Source: Pyrocephalus nanus (taxonomy: Eukaryota; Chordata; Aves; Passeriformes; Tyrannidae). From it: a DNA stretch of 64,000 bases. The stretch is taken from assembly GCA_038380795.1 (NCBI GenBank), contig CM076268.1, positions 731,501 through 795,500 of the forward strand. The letters are read 5' to 3'. Under the pieces are notes generated by a model that had not been told where the DNA came from, ran no database searches, and saw only the letters and a program-made list of their open reading frames with translations. The translations under genes were made by a program, and so were the position numbers. Below, piece by piece: positions 48,636 through 60,200 of this stretch (position 1 is the first letter of the stretch; every line of letters begins with the position of its first letter).

Positions 48636-48723
48636 TGGCAAACACAACCTGCAGAGTGGCAAACACAACCTGCAGAGTGGCAAACACAACCTGCAGAGTG
48701 GCAAACACAACCTGCAGAGTGGC
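48636..48723. repeat. 21-bp tandem repeat, four identical copies
   Basis: Four identical units (TGGCAAACACAACCTGCAGA plus G) are followed by a partial TGGC. Perfect identity shows recent expansion, so length polymorphism is likely. Both strands stay open because the period is a multiple of 3 (QSGKHNL cycle on +). The surrounding frames do not resemble a gene. The unit contains the CCTGCAG core that also dominates the 19-bp array at 12870-13950. Confidence 0.96.
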
Positions 48724-51700
48724 TCTCCTCGTTTTCTTGCTCTGTGGCTCTGCAGCAGCCAGTGTGCTCCCTGGAATCAGCCACGGGCACCTCACCACTG
48801 TCCCGTCACAGCAAAGGGTGGCTCCGGGAGGGGAAGGGCCAGGAGACTTCAGGTCAAACAAACAGCAAGGATTAGGGGAGCAGAAGCAATGTAAAAGATG
48901 CTCCTGCTATTGGTGAGGTGTGGATAGAAAACCAGAATCAAACTACCTGGGTTTGGGTGCAGAACAGGTTCCAGCTCCTGCCAGAATTCTGGGTCTGTGA
49001 CAAACACTTGCAGGGTGTGTTTGTTTGAAGTCTTCAGATCAAAGCCAGTGCATAAACCATGCTTGTCACTTACACCTTCCCAAAATTCCCAAGACACTAA
49101 AAATCCCAAATATCTAGAGCAAGAGGAAGAGAAGTAATTCTCTGAAATAGCTGAAAACTATGGATTAGTAATCTCTGAAAACTTAAGGATTTCACACTGA
49201 CATAAATAGATAGCAACTTACCTGTATAGCTTTACAGCACTATCAAGAGCCTCTTGGTGTTCATCTCTTGGTGAGGGATTATTGCTATTAGTACACTTAC
49301 ATTTTAAAATAGGATAGACAAGTAAAAGTATCCCATTGCTATCCATGTTTCTGACCTCCTGAACAGGGTCAGAAATCAGGTACACTGCATAGGATATTAG
49401 CTAATTAGGAAGTGGAAGGGACATTTATTCTGCATAGTACATGATTTCTGAGCAGGGGCAATCAAATCTCTTTATCTGTTATTATAAAATACTCTGAATT
49501 AGCTAATAAATTCTGCAGCAGAGAATGTTTTTTGTCATGTCTGTTAAAGTACACCATCAACATTGTTGCTGTCACACTGGCTGTGGTACAGCTGATGGTT
49601 TGCCTTTGTGACTTTTGCTGGTTCCTTCCATACAGTCATTCTGAAGGCCCCAGATGTTCAGTCTAACAACTCACAGGCCTTATTTGTGTTACAAGCCCCC
49701 CACTCCTCAGTACGGCTGTGCTCACTCCTGTAACCACAAAGTAGGTATTTCTTTCAATAACATGCACTTGTCATTAGAAAAATATCCTAATTATGAATTC
49801 AGAAGTGACAGATTGTGAGACTCAGTTTGCAAAGATGATGTCACTGGTGGGGAATTGGTGGGTAACCTGCAATTACCTCTTTGAATAAAGACATCAGTGT
49901 TGTATCTCGAGAAATAATGGCTAATGATATGTCTTCCAAAAGGAAATAGCGTTATTAATTACCTTACTGTGAACACACCACTTATTGACAGCTTTGAAGG
50001 CCATTCATCCAATTAAGTATAATGACTAAAAGCTTCATTTGGCCTTCGTGGTTATACAGATGGGCTAAGAACAGAGAGCAAGATTCTGATTTCATTTATA
50101 ACCTTCATAAATATTCAGAGAAAGTCACAAACACCCATGGAGCTACCCTGGTTTCTATTGCTGTGATTAGAGTCAGACTGTGGCAGGTAATGATGGTATA
50201 GAAAGCACTGTAAATTGATACCTCTAATACCTTGAAGACTTATTGTTGTGCAATAATACAATCTGTCATCTCTTCTGATTGTTACTAAGCACTTTGCTTC
50301 CAAGCACTTTCCTATCAACATTTAGGGGGTTTTTCTTTCCCCAGCTATCATCCAGGCCTGCATACATTTCAGTGACAGATGATTTAGTTGCAGTCGCTGC
50401 CCTAAGTTAGTTCTTTGTGACACAGCTAATTTTTGCAACATTTTGCAGTTTCCACATTGTTTTCTCCCTCAGATTAATCTAACAATCATTCTAAAAATCA
50501 TTCATTCATATCATACTTCCCCTCAGCTTCATAGATTTGCTTCTGATTGTATTCACACACTGCTGTTCAGAATAATGCAACTGAAGCCAACAGGATTTCT
50601 TTGGAGAACAGAATCTGGCCTCAGGTATAAAGGATCATTTTTATGGACCCATCTGGGCATCTCTAGAGCCCTCATTAACATGCCATTTTGCTGATTAATT
50701 ATTTTAATGGATGGTAAGACAAATCCTCATGCCCAGGACAAAGCAGATAGATGTCTCTGAGATAACTGTGTGGCTTTTAGCATTGCTTCTGCCACCACTG
50801 GCTTTTATCTCTGAACAGCAACAGGTTGCTGACGATGTGCAGTTATCATTTTCACATTTTGGAACATCAAAAACGCTGACAGGCTAAGGTGGCAGCAGTT
50901 TGCAAGCACTCAGGTAGAACATCAAAGACCTCACTAAAGGTTTAGCACACACCAGCGGTGGCAACAGTTTTAGATCTGCCTGTACCAGGGTCTAATCGCC
51001 CCGAAATCTGACGCTGGTGCTCACACGACACCCAAGAAATGCTGGTTTTGTTGAGTGCAAAGCGACATTACAGCCAAATGGCAAAGCATCTGCAAGGGCT
51101 TTGTTTCTGTGCAACACCAGGGAGCCAAGAAACCCACAACCTTGTACCAGCTGACACCGTAGAATAACTTAATGCTGCCAACAGGTCTTGGGAGAATGCA
51201 GAATTATATGTAAATATATCAAGTAAATGTTTCTAAGTGATAGGTCTTCACCTCGTGCAAACAAGTTGCAGCAGCAGTATTTATCAGAAGGGTGCCTGAT
51301 GCAAAGGAGTCAGATGGGTTGTTTATGCAGAGGCATTCAGGCTGCATTGCAATGAGTGCAGGCACAGGGGAGAAACGTTTCTGGAAACCACCCCCTCCAT
51401 GGGACCGGCTGTGAATGAAGGGAATGTGGTGGCAGCAGTTTGAAGCACGATTTTAAAACCTTCTGCCACTTTGCACTGCCTGTGTTCATAACACTCGAGT
51501 GTGCTCAGGGCTGACACAAAAACAGGGAGAGGAACTGTTACTAAGCAGGTCAGAAACACAACCAGTTTGTGGATGAGCCTCCCACATCTGTGGAGGGCAC
51601 CAAACTGTGGAAAAACACACTCTAGCCTGAGGATGCCTGCAAACCCATCAGCCCAGGGGCAAATTCATTGTTTTGAATTTGAAGCCAGTAGATATTAATC

Positions 51701-52289
51701 TGGTTTTGCTTGTTACCTTATTTCTATTACCAAGGTCTCTTACTGTGGCAGACAATGCAAAGGATTGGCCTACTTTGCTTTTCCTGGCTATTCTTCAGAA
51801 ACTACATCTGCCCCCACAGTTTCTAAGGCAGGGTAATAATTTCTGCTCCTAAGAAAGTGGGGTGTGGGGATAATGAAAATACAAATAAAACACAAGTGGA
51901 GCAGATGGAGCCAGGGGAGACTCTGGACTTTGTGCTTTGGAGCTGTGCAGTGATGCAGGATGGGTTCCACAGCAGGGCTTTGCATCCTGGCCAGTCTGGA
52001 TGGAGATTCAGACTCAGCTGTGGAGCTGGAATTCAGGGTTTATTTGTTTGAGACATCCTAATTTATGAAAGCAGGAGTGAAAGTCATAACTTGGGAGATG
52101 CAAGTCCCGAGCATCCCAGTGAAAACACGGGGAGGGCAATGTCACTGTGCTTCATGACATGTGCCAGAAGCCAAACTATCTCTTGATCCTGCAGCTGGCT
52201 ACATGTCAGTAACTACACAGGATGAGGAAAAAAGACTCAAAAGCCTCATAAAATTATTAGTGGAACTGTTTTAAGTTGATCATGTCATA
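48724..52289. other. Single-copy non-coding DNA
   Basis: No gene is supported. AT-rich candidate conserved blocks lie at 49890-50050, 50700-50900 and 51680-51800. 50940-51100 retains several CpG sites. An inverted repeat with 9-bp arms (TTTCTGACC / GGTCAGAAA) sits at 49348-49375. A possible ancient-repeat relic is near 50575-50624. Confidence 0.5.
50575..50624. repeat. Possible relic of ancient amniote dispersed repeat
   Basis: CAACTGAAGCCAACAGGATT, then TTGGAGAACAGAATCTGGCC resembles the 'TTGAAGTCAATGGGATTT...CAGAATTTGGCC' arm of an old amniote repeat. The match is partial and judged from memory. Confidence 0.3.
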
Positions 52290-52421
52290 CAAAACAAAAC
52301 AAAACAAAACAAAACAAAAAAAAACCCACAAAAAAAAACACAACCCCCCCCAAAAAAACCCACAAAACAAAAAAAAAAAACAACAAAACAAACAAACAAA
52401 AAACAAACAAACAAACAAAAA
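52290..52421. repeat. A/C-rich low-complexity tract, (CAAAA)n to (CAAA)n
   Basis: Five or six CAAAA units lead into mixed A-runs broken by CCC and CAA, ending in CAAA units. G is absent and T is nearly absent on the + strand. The long F/C-rich - strand frames here are artefacts. No LINE or SINE body adjoins it. Confidence 0.95.
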
Positions 52422-55400
52422 CTTATTCCCAAGAAATAATAAAAAAAATATTTTCCAATAAAGCATTTAATTATGGCAGTTAGCATGATCAGTAGAAGAA
52501 AAGAACATTGCCAGTGAAAATCTATTTTCTCTATAGTATCTTAATTCAGGACCTCCTTTTGCAAGCCTGTTTAATAGCAAAATAGCAGCATCAATTTCGT
52601 ATGTTCTTGTTTTTGTTACTAAAGGTGCTCATAAACATGAGCTTTTTCAAGAGTGCAACTTAAGTCAGCAAATACATGATAAAATTTAGGGCTATCTCCA
52701 CAGTACAAAAAGAAGAATGTAAAGCTTTTTACCTTCCAAGTCCACAATATTAAGGCAAGGTTTATGTAGGCTTTCAATTCCTTAAACCAAGTCACCGTCC
52801 CAGGGCCTTTGTAGCAAAAAAGGGTGGATCTGAAGAAAATACTGTAAGTGCCTAAAGTAAATGAAGAGAAAATAATTGTTAACAGCAATGCTGCCAAGCA
52901 GAAATTACTGAACTCAGTCCTGTGCACAGAGACCACCATAAAAAGAATAAAGTCAGTAGCAAAGCACAGCAGAAAGAATCACACTGCATGACAGAGCAGT
53001 GCATGGCAGATGATACATCTGTGCTGCAAACACCTGCCCACACTCAGCTGCACATTCCCTGCTGTCCCCAGCAGTGCTGGTGATGTCCTGTTAACTGTGG
53101 GTACCATTCAGCAGTTAGGGGCTGACAATGTTTTAGGCAGTCTAATGCAATACTACACTTCCATAATTTACACCAGTAGCCAGGCTATCTATTTATCATC
53201 CATGGCAGGTGTTAAAGCTGAAACAACAGTGTGGAAAATATATCCCAGTAAGTTATCTCTACTGCATCATTAAGACAGAAATGAAAATGAAGAAAAGAGA
53301 TAAAAAATTAAAGTTTTGTCAGGAGCACATGAAAAATAAAAAAAATAAAGTCTGTGTTCTGTTCATCATTCTTGCCATGAGAAAATCTCCCAGTGGAGTC
53401 AGTGAGAGATTATCTTGGGCAGGGAGTACTGAGCTGGCCTTAACACTTTAAAAGATAAATCATATATAGCTGATACAAGTCGGGGGGGGTGGGGGGAAGT
53501 GTTACGGGAAATGTTTATCTTTTCCAAATCTTTCTGGAGGGCAGTGTAAAAAAAAGTTGATGTGATTGACGCATAATGTCTTTACTTGCCAGGGGAAATA
53601 CAGGATGTTAGGAGGCACATTAACCTGCCTTCACAGTGTGAGCATGTGGCCCTAAATTTGTATCATATGAACTTTTTCTCTTCTGAAGTTCTCCAACTGC
53701 AAAGGCAAACTCAAGAGGTGTGTTCACTGCAGTTAGAGAGTGGGATGGGAGCTGGGGCCACATTTACAGCCAGAGCTCACCTGAACTTTCTGCAAATATG
53801 AGGAGGGTCAGCTCCAGTATTATAGTTTAGATCCATGCTTAGCTATAGGTAATGGAGTCCAAATTGTGACTCCTTTAATCAGAGGAATACAGAGCAATTC
53901 TGCTTTTGTCAGCGTTGCTTGGGCTTGCTCTGAATGTCTTGATGTGAAGAACATAATCTGATGTAAAACTTGCCTATTTATAATCTGCACTCTGGGAACT
54001 GTGTGTGTAATTTTGTTATGATCCAGGACAGACCCACAGCTAAATAACTGTTTTTCTGTGGCTTCCCCCAGCTTTGTAACTCACACTTTTGCTTTGATTT
54101 ACAAAACAAAGTTCTCACCCTTGGTTGTTAGGGCTTTCTATTTCGGGCTGGGGCAGCGCTCCTGGAATGCAGCAGAGCATGAGTGGGTGCTGCACCTTCA
54201 CTCCCAGCAGGGCAGAGTCTCCCAGGAGCAGCACCCAAAGGTTTGGGGAGGGCCTGACCGAGCGCATCCCTCCAGCAGAAAGCACCGGAGGCAAATGACG
54301 TGCTTGCCAGCTCATGCCTCTAAAGACTGCAAGAACAAGCTGTTCCAGAGCATATATCATGAGATTCCCAGCCTTGCTGACACCTTGATGCCTGTTGGAA
54401 CACCAGTGAACAGCATCATTACTCCTAAACTCGTTAATAATGCTGCTCGCTCTCGTGTGGATCTGCAAAGGTGTGAGATTATCCACCTGCATTAGAATGA
54501 GCCCAGAACTTCTCCCAGTGCCAGTAGAAAATAGCCTTATGGTAAAATTACATCAAATTAGGGATTAGGAAATGTTAAGAGTATAAGTTTATAAAGTCAG
54601 GTGTTTCAAAGCTGAAAAATAACAAAATTAGGGTTGTCTTATTATTCTCATCTGATTTTTCCCAGAGGATGTACTGTGCTCACATTAAGAGCTGAAATTA
54701 TACTTCTTGTTCTGGCCCTGCCCTTCTCAGTTGGCAGGAGGAGATGAGCTTTAAAGACTCATTTCTTAGAGACATTTACAGGCCCTCAGCTGGCTCACTG
54801 TTTTTTACTTGTTAACTATTTTACAACCTCCAAGAGGGATGAGCTGGTGCCAGGGCCTCAGCACAGGATGTGGGAGCTCAGAGCCCATGGCCAGTTTGGA
54901 CCAATGGATGCACAAAGAAGAGATTTTTCAGGAAAAGGAAAAACGTGTGGTGTGTAATTTGGGGACTGTCACACTGGCAGAGTTCGACTCTTGAGGCAGG
55001 TGACTCAGACTGAGGAGCACATTTGGGTTTTTTTTCACTTCTCCCAGTCCACATGGCTGTAACCACTCCAAGACAGCTGTCAGTGTCCCTGCAGGCTTCC
55101 CTGCCCTGCTGGACTTGCAGATTTTTACCACACCTATTTGTAAAGAGCTGCTTGGTCACACCAGTGGGTCCTAATTAAGCCTTTCAGGCTTCTCCATTGC
55201 AGAGTCCCCGTGATCTGTCGTGGAAGGGATAACTTACAAACAAACCTGATCCTCTTCACAGGGATCATCCAGAACAGAACAGCAGGGCCAGGGGATGATT
55301 TGCTAATTATGTCCCCAGCCTGAAAGACAGTGGCTCTGGTTCAGTTTCCCTCCTCATTACAGCTTTCTGCATGATTCGTGGCAAATCGCCAGAGCCATCA

Positions 55401-57229
55401 CCTGCCAAAGGATGCAAGCCCAGAAAGGAAGGAAAGGAGAAAATGCAGGCACTCAGGTGCAGCTGTTTGACTGCCCAGGTCACTTGTGCACTGTATCTTC
55501 AACAGCAAAACTCCCTCCAAGGCTGTAGCCCAGCACCCCCATCCTCTGAGGGCTCTGCCCAGCTCCAACACTGCCTAAACAAGGGTGGCACTGCCTTCAG
55601 CACTCAGCATTCACCAGCAGCTCCTGCAGCTTTGTGGCATCCAGTGCCATCACCACTGAATTAGAGAGCTGAGATTGTGCCTCCTGCCTTTACCAGCCCT
55701 GTCCCTTGTGTGCTTTCTGCAGTGCTGGCAGAGTGGAGTGTCCTTGTGCCCAGCACTAGCACAGCCAGTGGCAAGAGCATCTCCCTGGGAAACAGAGGGG
55801 TTGGACCCCAGTACAGCCATGCAGAACAGGGAACATGAATTTCTTATGGCTTGGCCAAAGCCTCTAACCATTAATGTGCTTTTTATCCTCCTCACATTCC
55901 TCTTTCCCTTCATTAAAATAAAATTTTAAAAGGGCCAGTATCACTTCCATTTTTAAAAGGAGCTACAGAAGCATCTTAATTACAGAATAGACACTACCTG
56001 AGTGGAGTCTACATGTTACTTTGGCCCAATAAATTAAAATACTGGCTTAAATATTTCCTATTGTCCTTAAATCCACTTGCATCAATGCATAGTCTGCAGT
56101 GTATAGCAAAAAAAGCTTTCCCACACATGTCAGTGAATGTAAAAACCTCTATAACCATATACAGAGTGTGTGGCAACACCAGAGTGAGTCTAGAGAAACA
56201 GGAGTGGTGTAATTTTCATGCTACAGACTGCAGTTATGTTACTTGATTATCAAAACCTTCACTCCATTTGCTGTAACAAAGGCTCCAAAATTGGAGTGCA
56301 CCCGTGGGACCACTGTTTACAAGGTTCATTCAGAGATGTATCAACAGCTCAGTCCCGGTTCAGGAGAACATTGTAGGACATTCACAGTTCATAAACCCCA
56401 ATATAACAACTGCCAAGCCCTAAAATATCTTGCTTTCAAAAGAACAATTCGCCCCTTTATACATCAAACAGCAATTTTCTTAACTGCAGTAATTTTGTAC
56501 GTGATGATAAATTCGGATGGAAATCTGCCCAATAGTTTCTCAGGAAATGTAATGCAAAGGAACTCTCTAAACTTACTGGTGCCTCTTTTTCAATATTCAT
56601 GTATTATTTAAATACTTAAGTAGACTTTCATTTCTTTGGAAAAACTGGGTACCTGTGCTCTTGACACTTGCACAGGTCTTTCTCTCCCAGGATTAGTCCC
56701 ACTGTAGTTTGCAGGATTTACCATGACTGCTTACAATCACTGGTTGAAAAATTGACAGGCCAAGGGATTTCTCCCAAGAAAAGAACTTTCTAGGGCTTAA
56801 GAAACAGATATCTTGGTAATCAAATTCAGAAAGGGAAGGCACATCCACGCAGAGAAAGGCCACTGTTAGCTGGAGTGTGACAGATCTAGTCCATGTTAAT
56901 TTGTACTGATGATGGAAATCCAGGACTTCACGGAATGCTGGACTGGCTCCTGACAATTGCAGATCCCAGCCAAACATAACAAGATCTCACTGTGGTGACT
57001 TTCAGACTGACCCATTTGGGATAATACACTACACAAAAACCCAGACTGGGAAACCTGGGAGTTCTTCCCAACTCCAACAGCCCCAAGGAATGCCAGACCC
57101 ACTGCAGATTGGACTCTGCTTTACAACACCTTGCAGGATCACCATAAATCCTCCAGGTTTTAATTACTGTACATGAAGTGCCCTAAGCCTTCCTTAGAAA
57201 AAAAAGAGCTAAGTCCATCAAACCCAAAC
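52422..57229. other. Single-copy non-coding DNA
   Basis: No gene is established. A hydrophobic - strand frame (52619-52970) is discussed in the findings. A G-rich tract at 53482-53496 (G8, T, G6) could form a quadruplex. 53386-53412 may be another ancient-repeat relic. 56420-56560 is AT-rich and non-repetitive. Frames at 54058-54495 (145 codons) and 56243-56611 (122 codons) match nothing known. Confidence 0.5.
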
Positions 57230-57231
57230 AA

Positions 57232-57262
<31 letters not shown>
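57230..57262. repeat. (AAAT)8 microsatellite
   Basis: About eight uninterrupted AAAT units. A short (TG)6 tract follows at 57308-57319. The perfect array is probably length-polymorphic. Confidence 0.95.
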
Positions 57263-60200
57263 GTCCATTTCAAAAGATTTGTTATTTTCTTTTTAGTTTT
57301 GCTTTTTGTGTGTGTGTGTAAATAAGCCTTTCTGAACCAGGAGTTTTGCTTCAGTCCAGTGACTTGGGATTTCAAAGGCAGGTTAAAAGTTCCAGCCTAA
57401 CCCTGTCTCAGTTTACTTTAGGGGAGTGAGTTTTGAAGGCCACTGGTTCTGATTAGTAATTAGTTCATCCTGAAAAAAAAGGCTGAAAAAAAATCAATCA
57501 GGAATTGAAAAATGGAAGAGATCATATTTTCTTCTTTCTGTCTCTGTATAACAATACAGTGTAAGAGGGAGAAATTTATCATCTCTAAAATTATGAAGGA
57601 TAAGGATGAATGTAAGTAAATTGATTCAATTTTCTAATTAAATACAATATTCCCTTTGTTTAGTAATTGAATTTATACGAATTTATATTGTTTTCTTATG
57701 TATCTAGCCTGCTCAAGATAATTTATTTCAGTAGCATCAAGATTAATTCCTAGATTTTTATCCATTGGAATTATAATTTCTACACAAATGAGGTTACAAT
57801 CATAATCCAACCCATAATAAATGCAAATAGAAACAAATCTATACAAGATCTTAAATAATAGATACAAGATAAAGTGTGCCCTTATATGTAAGCAAATTTA
57901 AGACAAAGTTTTGGCAGCCTTAAAGTTGTTCTTCTTGCTCATTAATATCAGTTAAATTAAATATTTATATTTGGGCTTAAAGCAGCTCAACATGGCTTGG
58001 TCTCTCTTGGCTTAACTGCAAACCTCTAATGGCACATCTCCATTCTTACCAGAGGACTGGGATGAAGAATCCTGACAGGATATTTAGATACAATTTTATC
58101 CTTTTTACAGGCTGGCCCCTTCTAACATGACCCTCGAAGAACACATAACTAGACAGTATTAGGATAATTTTCCATAAAACTTGTGGTTGTCCTTATTGCC
58201 ACAATAAAAATTTTGGTGTTAATATTGCTTGACTATTTTTTCATCAAAATAAAACTGTAAATCTTAATATTACTTGTTATTATAGACCACATTAGTTTTC
58301 ACTAAAGTTTGCTTTTAGATTTCTAGAAGGAGGAGTCACTGTTAACATCAGCAGAGAGGCAGCACTCACTTTTACCCATTTCTGGGGGGTTCTGAGCTTT
58401 TCCTGCTGCCCCAGCAGACAGTCCCCTGACCCCAGAGGGATCACAGGCAGCAAAGTGCTGACAGAGGGGCAGATCCTGGAGGGGAAGGAGGAGCTCCTGA
58501 GGCGAGGAAAAGCTGAAACCAGGAGTTCACCCGCAAGCTGTGGAAGGCAGAAGAGATGCCTTGGGGTCTAAACAGCACCTAAAGATGAGAGAGATCCTGG
58601 AGGGTGACAGAAGGAGTCTGGGTTTGAATTGACTTCCTTGGCCAGTGAGTCCCTGGCATTGCAGTAATATTTACAAACACACACACTCACCTTGCATCAG
58701 AAAAGGGGAGGCTGTTTGGCTCAGCACACTCGCAGAATTCCTGCAGAATGAACTGGACACCAAAGTGCCGTGGATGTGGCTGATTACACAGATGCTCAGG
58801 AGGAAGCATCCCTGTCAAACACATTTGAACAATTACTGCAGCACATTTGGCAGGTTTGGAACTCAGTTTCTGGGCTGCTTGAAGGAGGAATGCTCAGCAA
58901 AAGCAACACGTGGGGTTTTCTCCTCATACTTAAAGAAGATATTTACAATAACTTACTATTTGTTCAAATGGTGAAAATCCCTTTTAATTGCATGTATTTT
59001 CTGAAAAACTTCATAACTACACTAGTTTTATGTGTAATTTATTAGAAAAGACTGAGGTTTTCAAGAGGATCCAGCTGTAACTTGCCCTGAGCACTGTACA
59101 AATTCTTTAGTAAGTGCTTTTTTTTGTGTCTGAGTGATTGAAAAAAATACCCAGTAGTTTTGTTTATCAATGCAAAAACTTGTTTAAACATATTCAGAAT
59201 TGTGTTTCTGTTTTTACTGAACATAATCTCTCTGTTTCTCTTATTAAGAATGCTTTCATACAAATGATCAAAATGATGAAACCTTACACCTCAGATCCAC
59301 ACAGAATTTGAGAAAATGTAATGGTGGTAACTTTTGATGTTTTCTGAAGTAGGAAGACTACAAAATATCTCTATCTCTGTTTTGGCTTGGGGATAAGTAC
59401 TTTAAAAGCACAGCACATTGTGTTCTTTTGCCCAGAAAAAGAGAAGTAAAATTGACTTTTTTTGGCAAAATAATTATCCTAACTTCCACACAAATAATCC
59501 AAGCAAACCGAGTCTGATCTCTTCATTCTGGGAGTCAACATTTGGCACTACTGCATGCCTGTGCTTTCCAATTATTTGAAGGAAAAGATAAAGAAAAAAA
59601 TGAGGGAAAGTTAAGATCTTATTACAAACCACCTAGCTGTGATGGTGTTTGGTTTAAACACTAAGAACATAAACAGTGAAATCTGCTCTGCTCTCATGGG
59701 TCACTTGCTGTGCCTCAACTGATTTATTTCCGGATTCAGAGGTGTTGTTTAAATGTTCTACCTGTGCAAAGCAATAAAATGCAGCCAGGTACCCAATATC
59801 TCCAACATCTCTCTCTGCTGCCTTCACAGAAATGCACTGGCTAAACATTCCTGGAATAACAGTTTTCCCTCTGAGTTACTAACCATGAGCACTGCCAGAA
59901 TTGCATCATCCTCTATGGAGATAAAGGGAGAAACAAAAGAAAACCCCTCCTGAAATTCCTGATATTTTTACCCAGGCAACCCCCCCAGATCCCAACGGAG
60001 ACTCGAGGCTGTAACTCAACACAGGATTTTGCATAATTGGGCTCATCTTAAATTGCAGCCTTCTAGTGTTGCCAACCCTGCAGCCTGACCTTGGCTTTAA
60101 TTTTTAAAAGTTTACTTTGCTGAAGCTTCTCCTTCTCAGCTTCAGTGATATTCAAAACAATGAGAGAGCAGCTAAAAACTACAAAGTGGGCAAACAACAG

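Noticed and set aside
48274..48861. 195-codon - strand frame with ATLQVVF repeats
   Set aside because: The internal repeat is only the four-copy 21-bp tandem DNA repeat. Frames are open on both strands and the flanks are unrecognised.
52257..52486. F/C-rich - strand frames as a membrane peptide
   Set aside because: They translate the A/C-rich low-complexity tract.
54058..54495. 145-codon + frame
   Set aside because: No known domain, no signal peptide or splice evidence, and a 125-codon frame is open on the opposite strand over the same bases.
56243..56611. 122-codon + frame
   Set aside because: It overlaps AT-rich, conserved-looking non-coding DNA; the translation has no recognisable motif.
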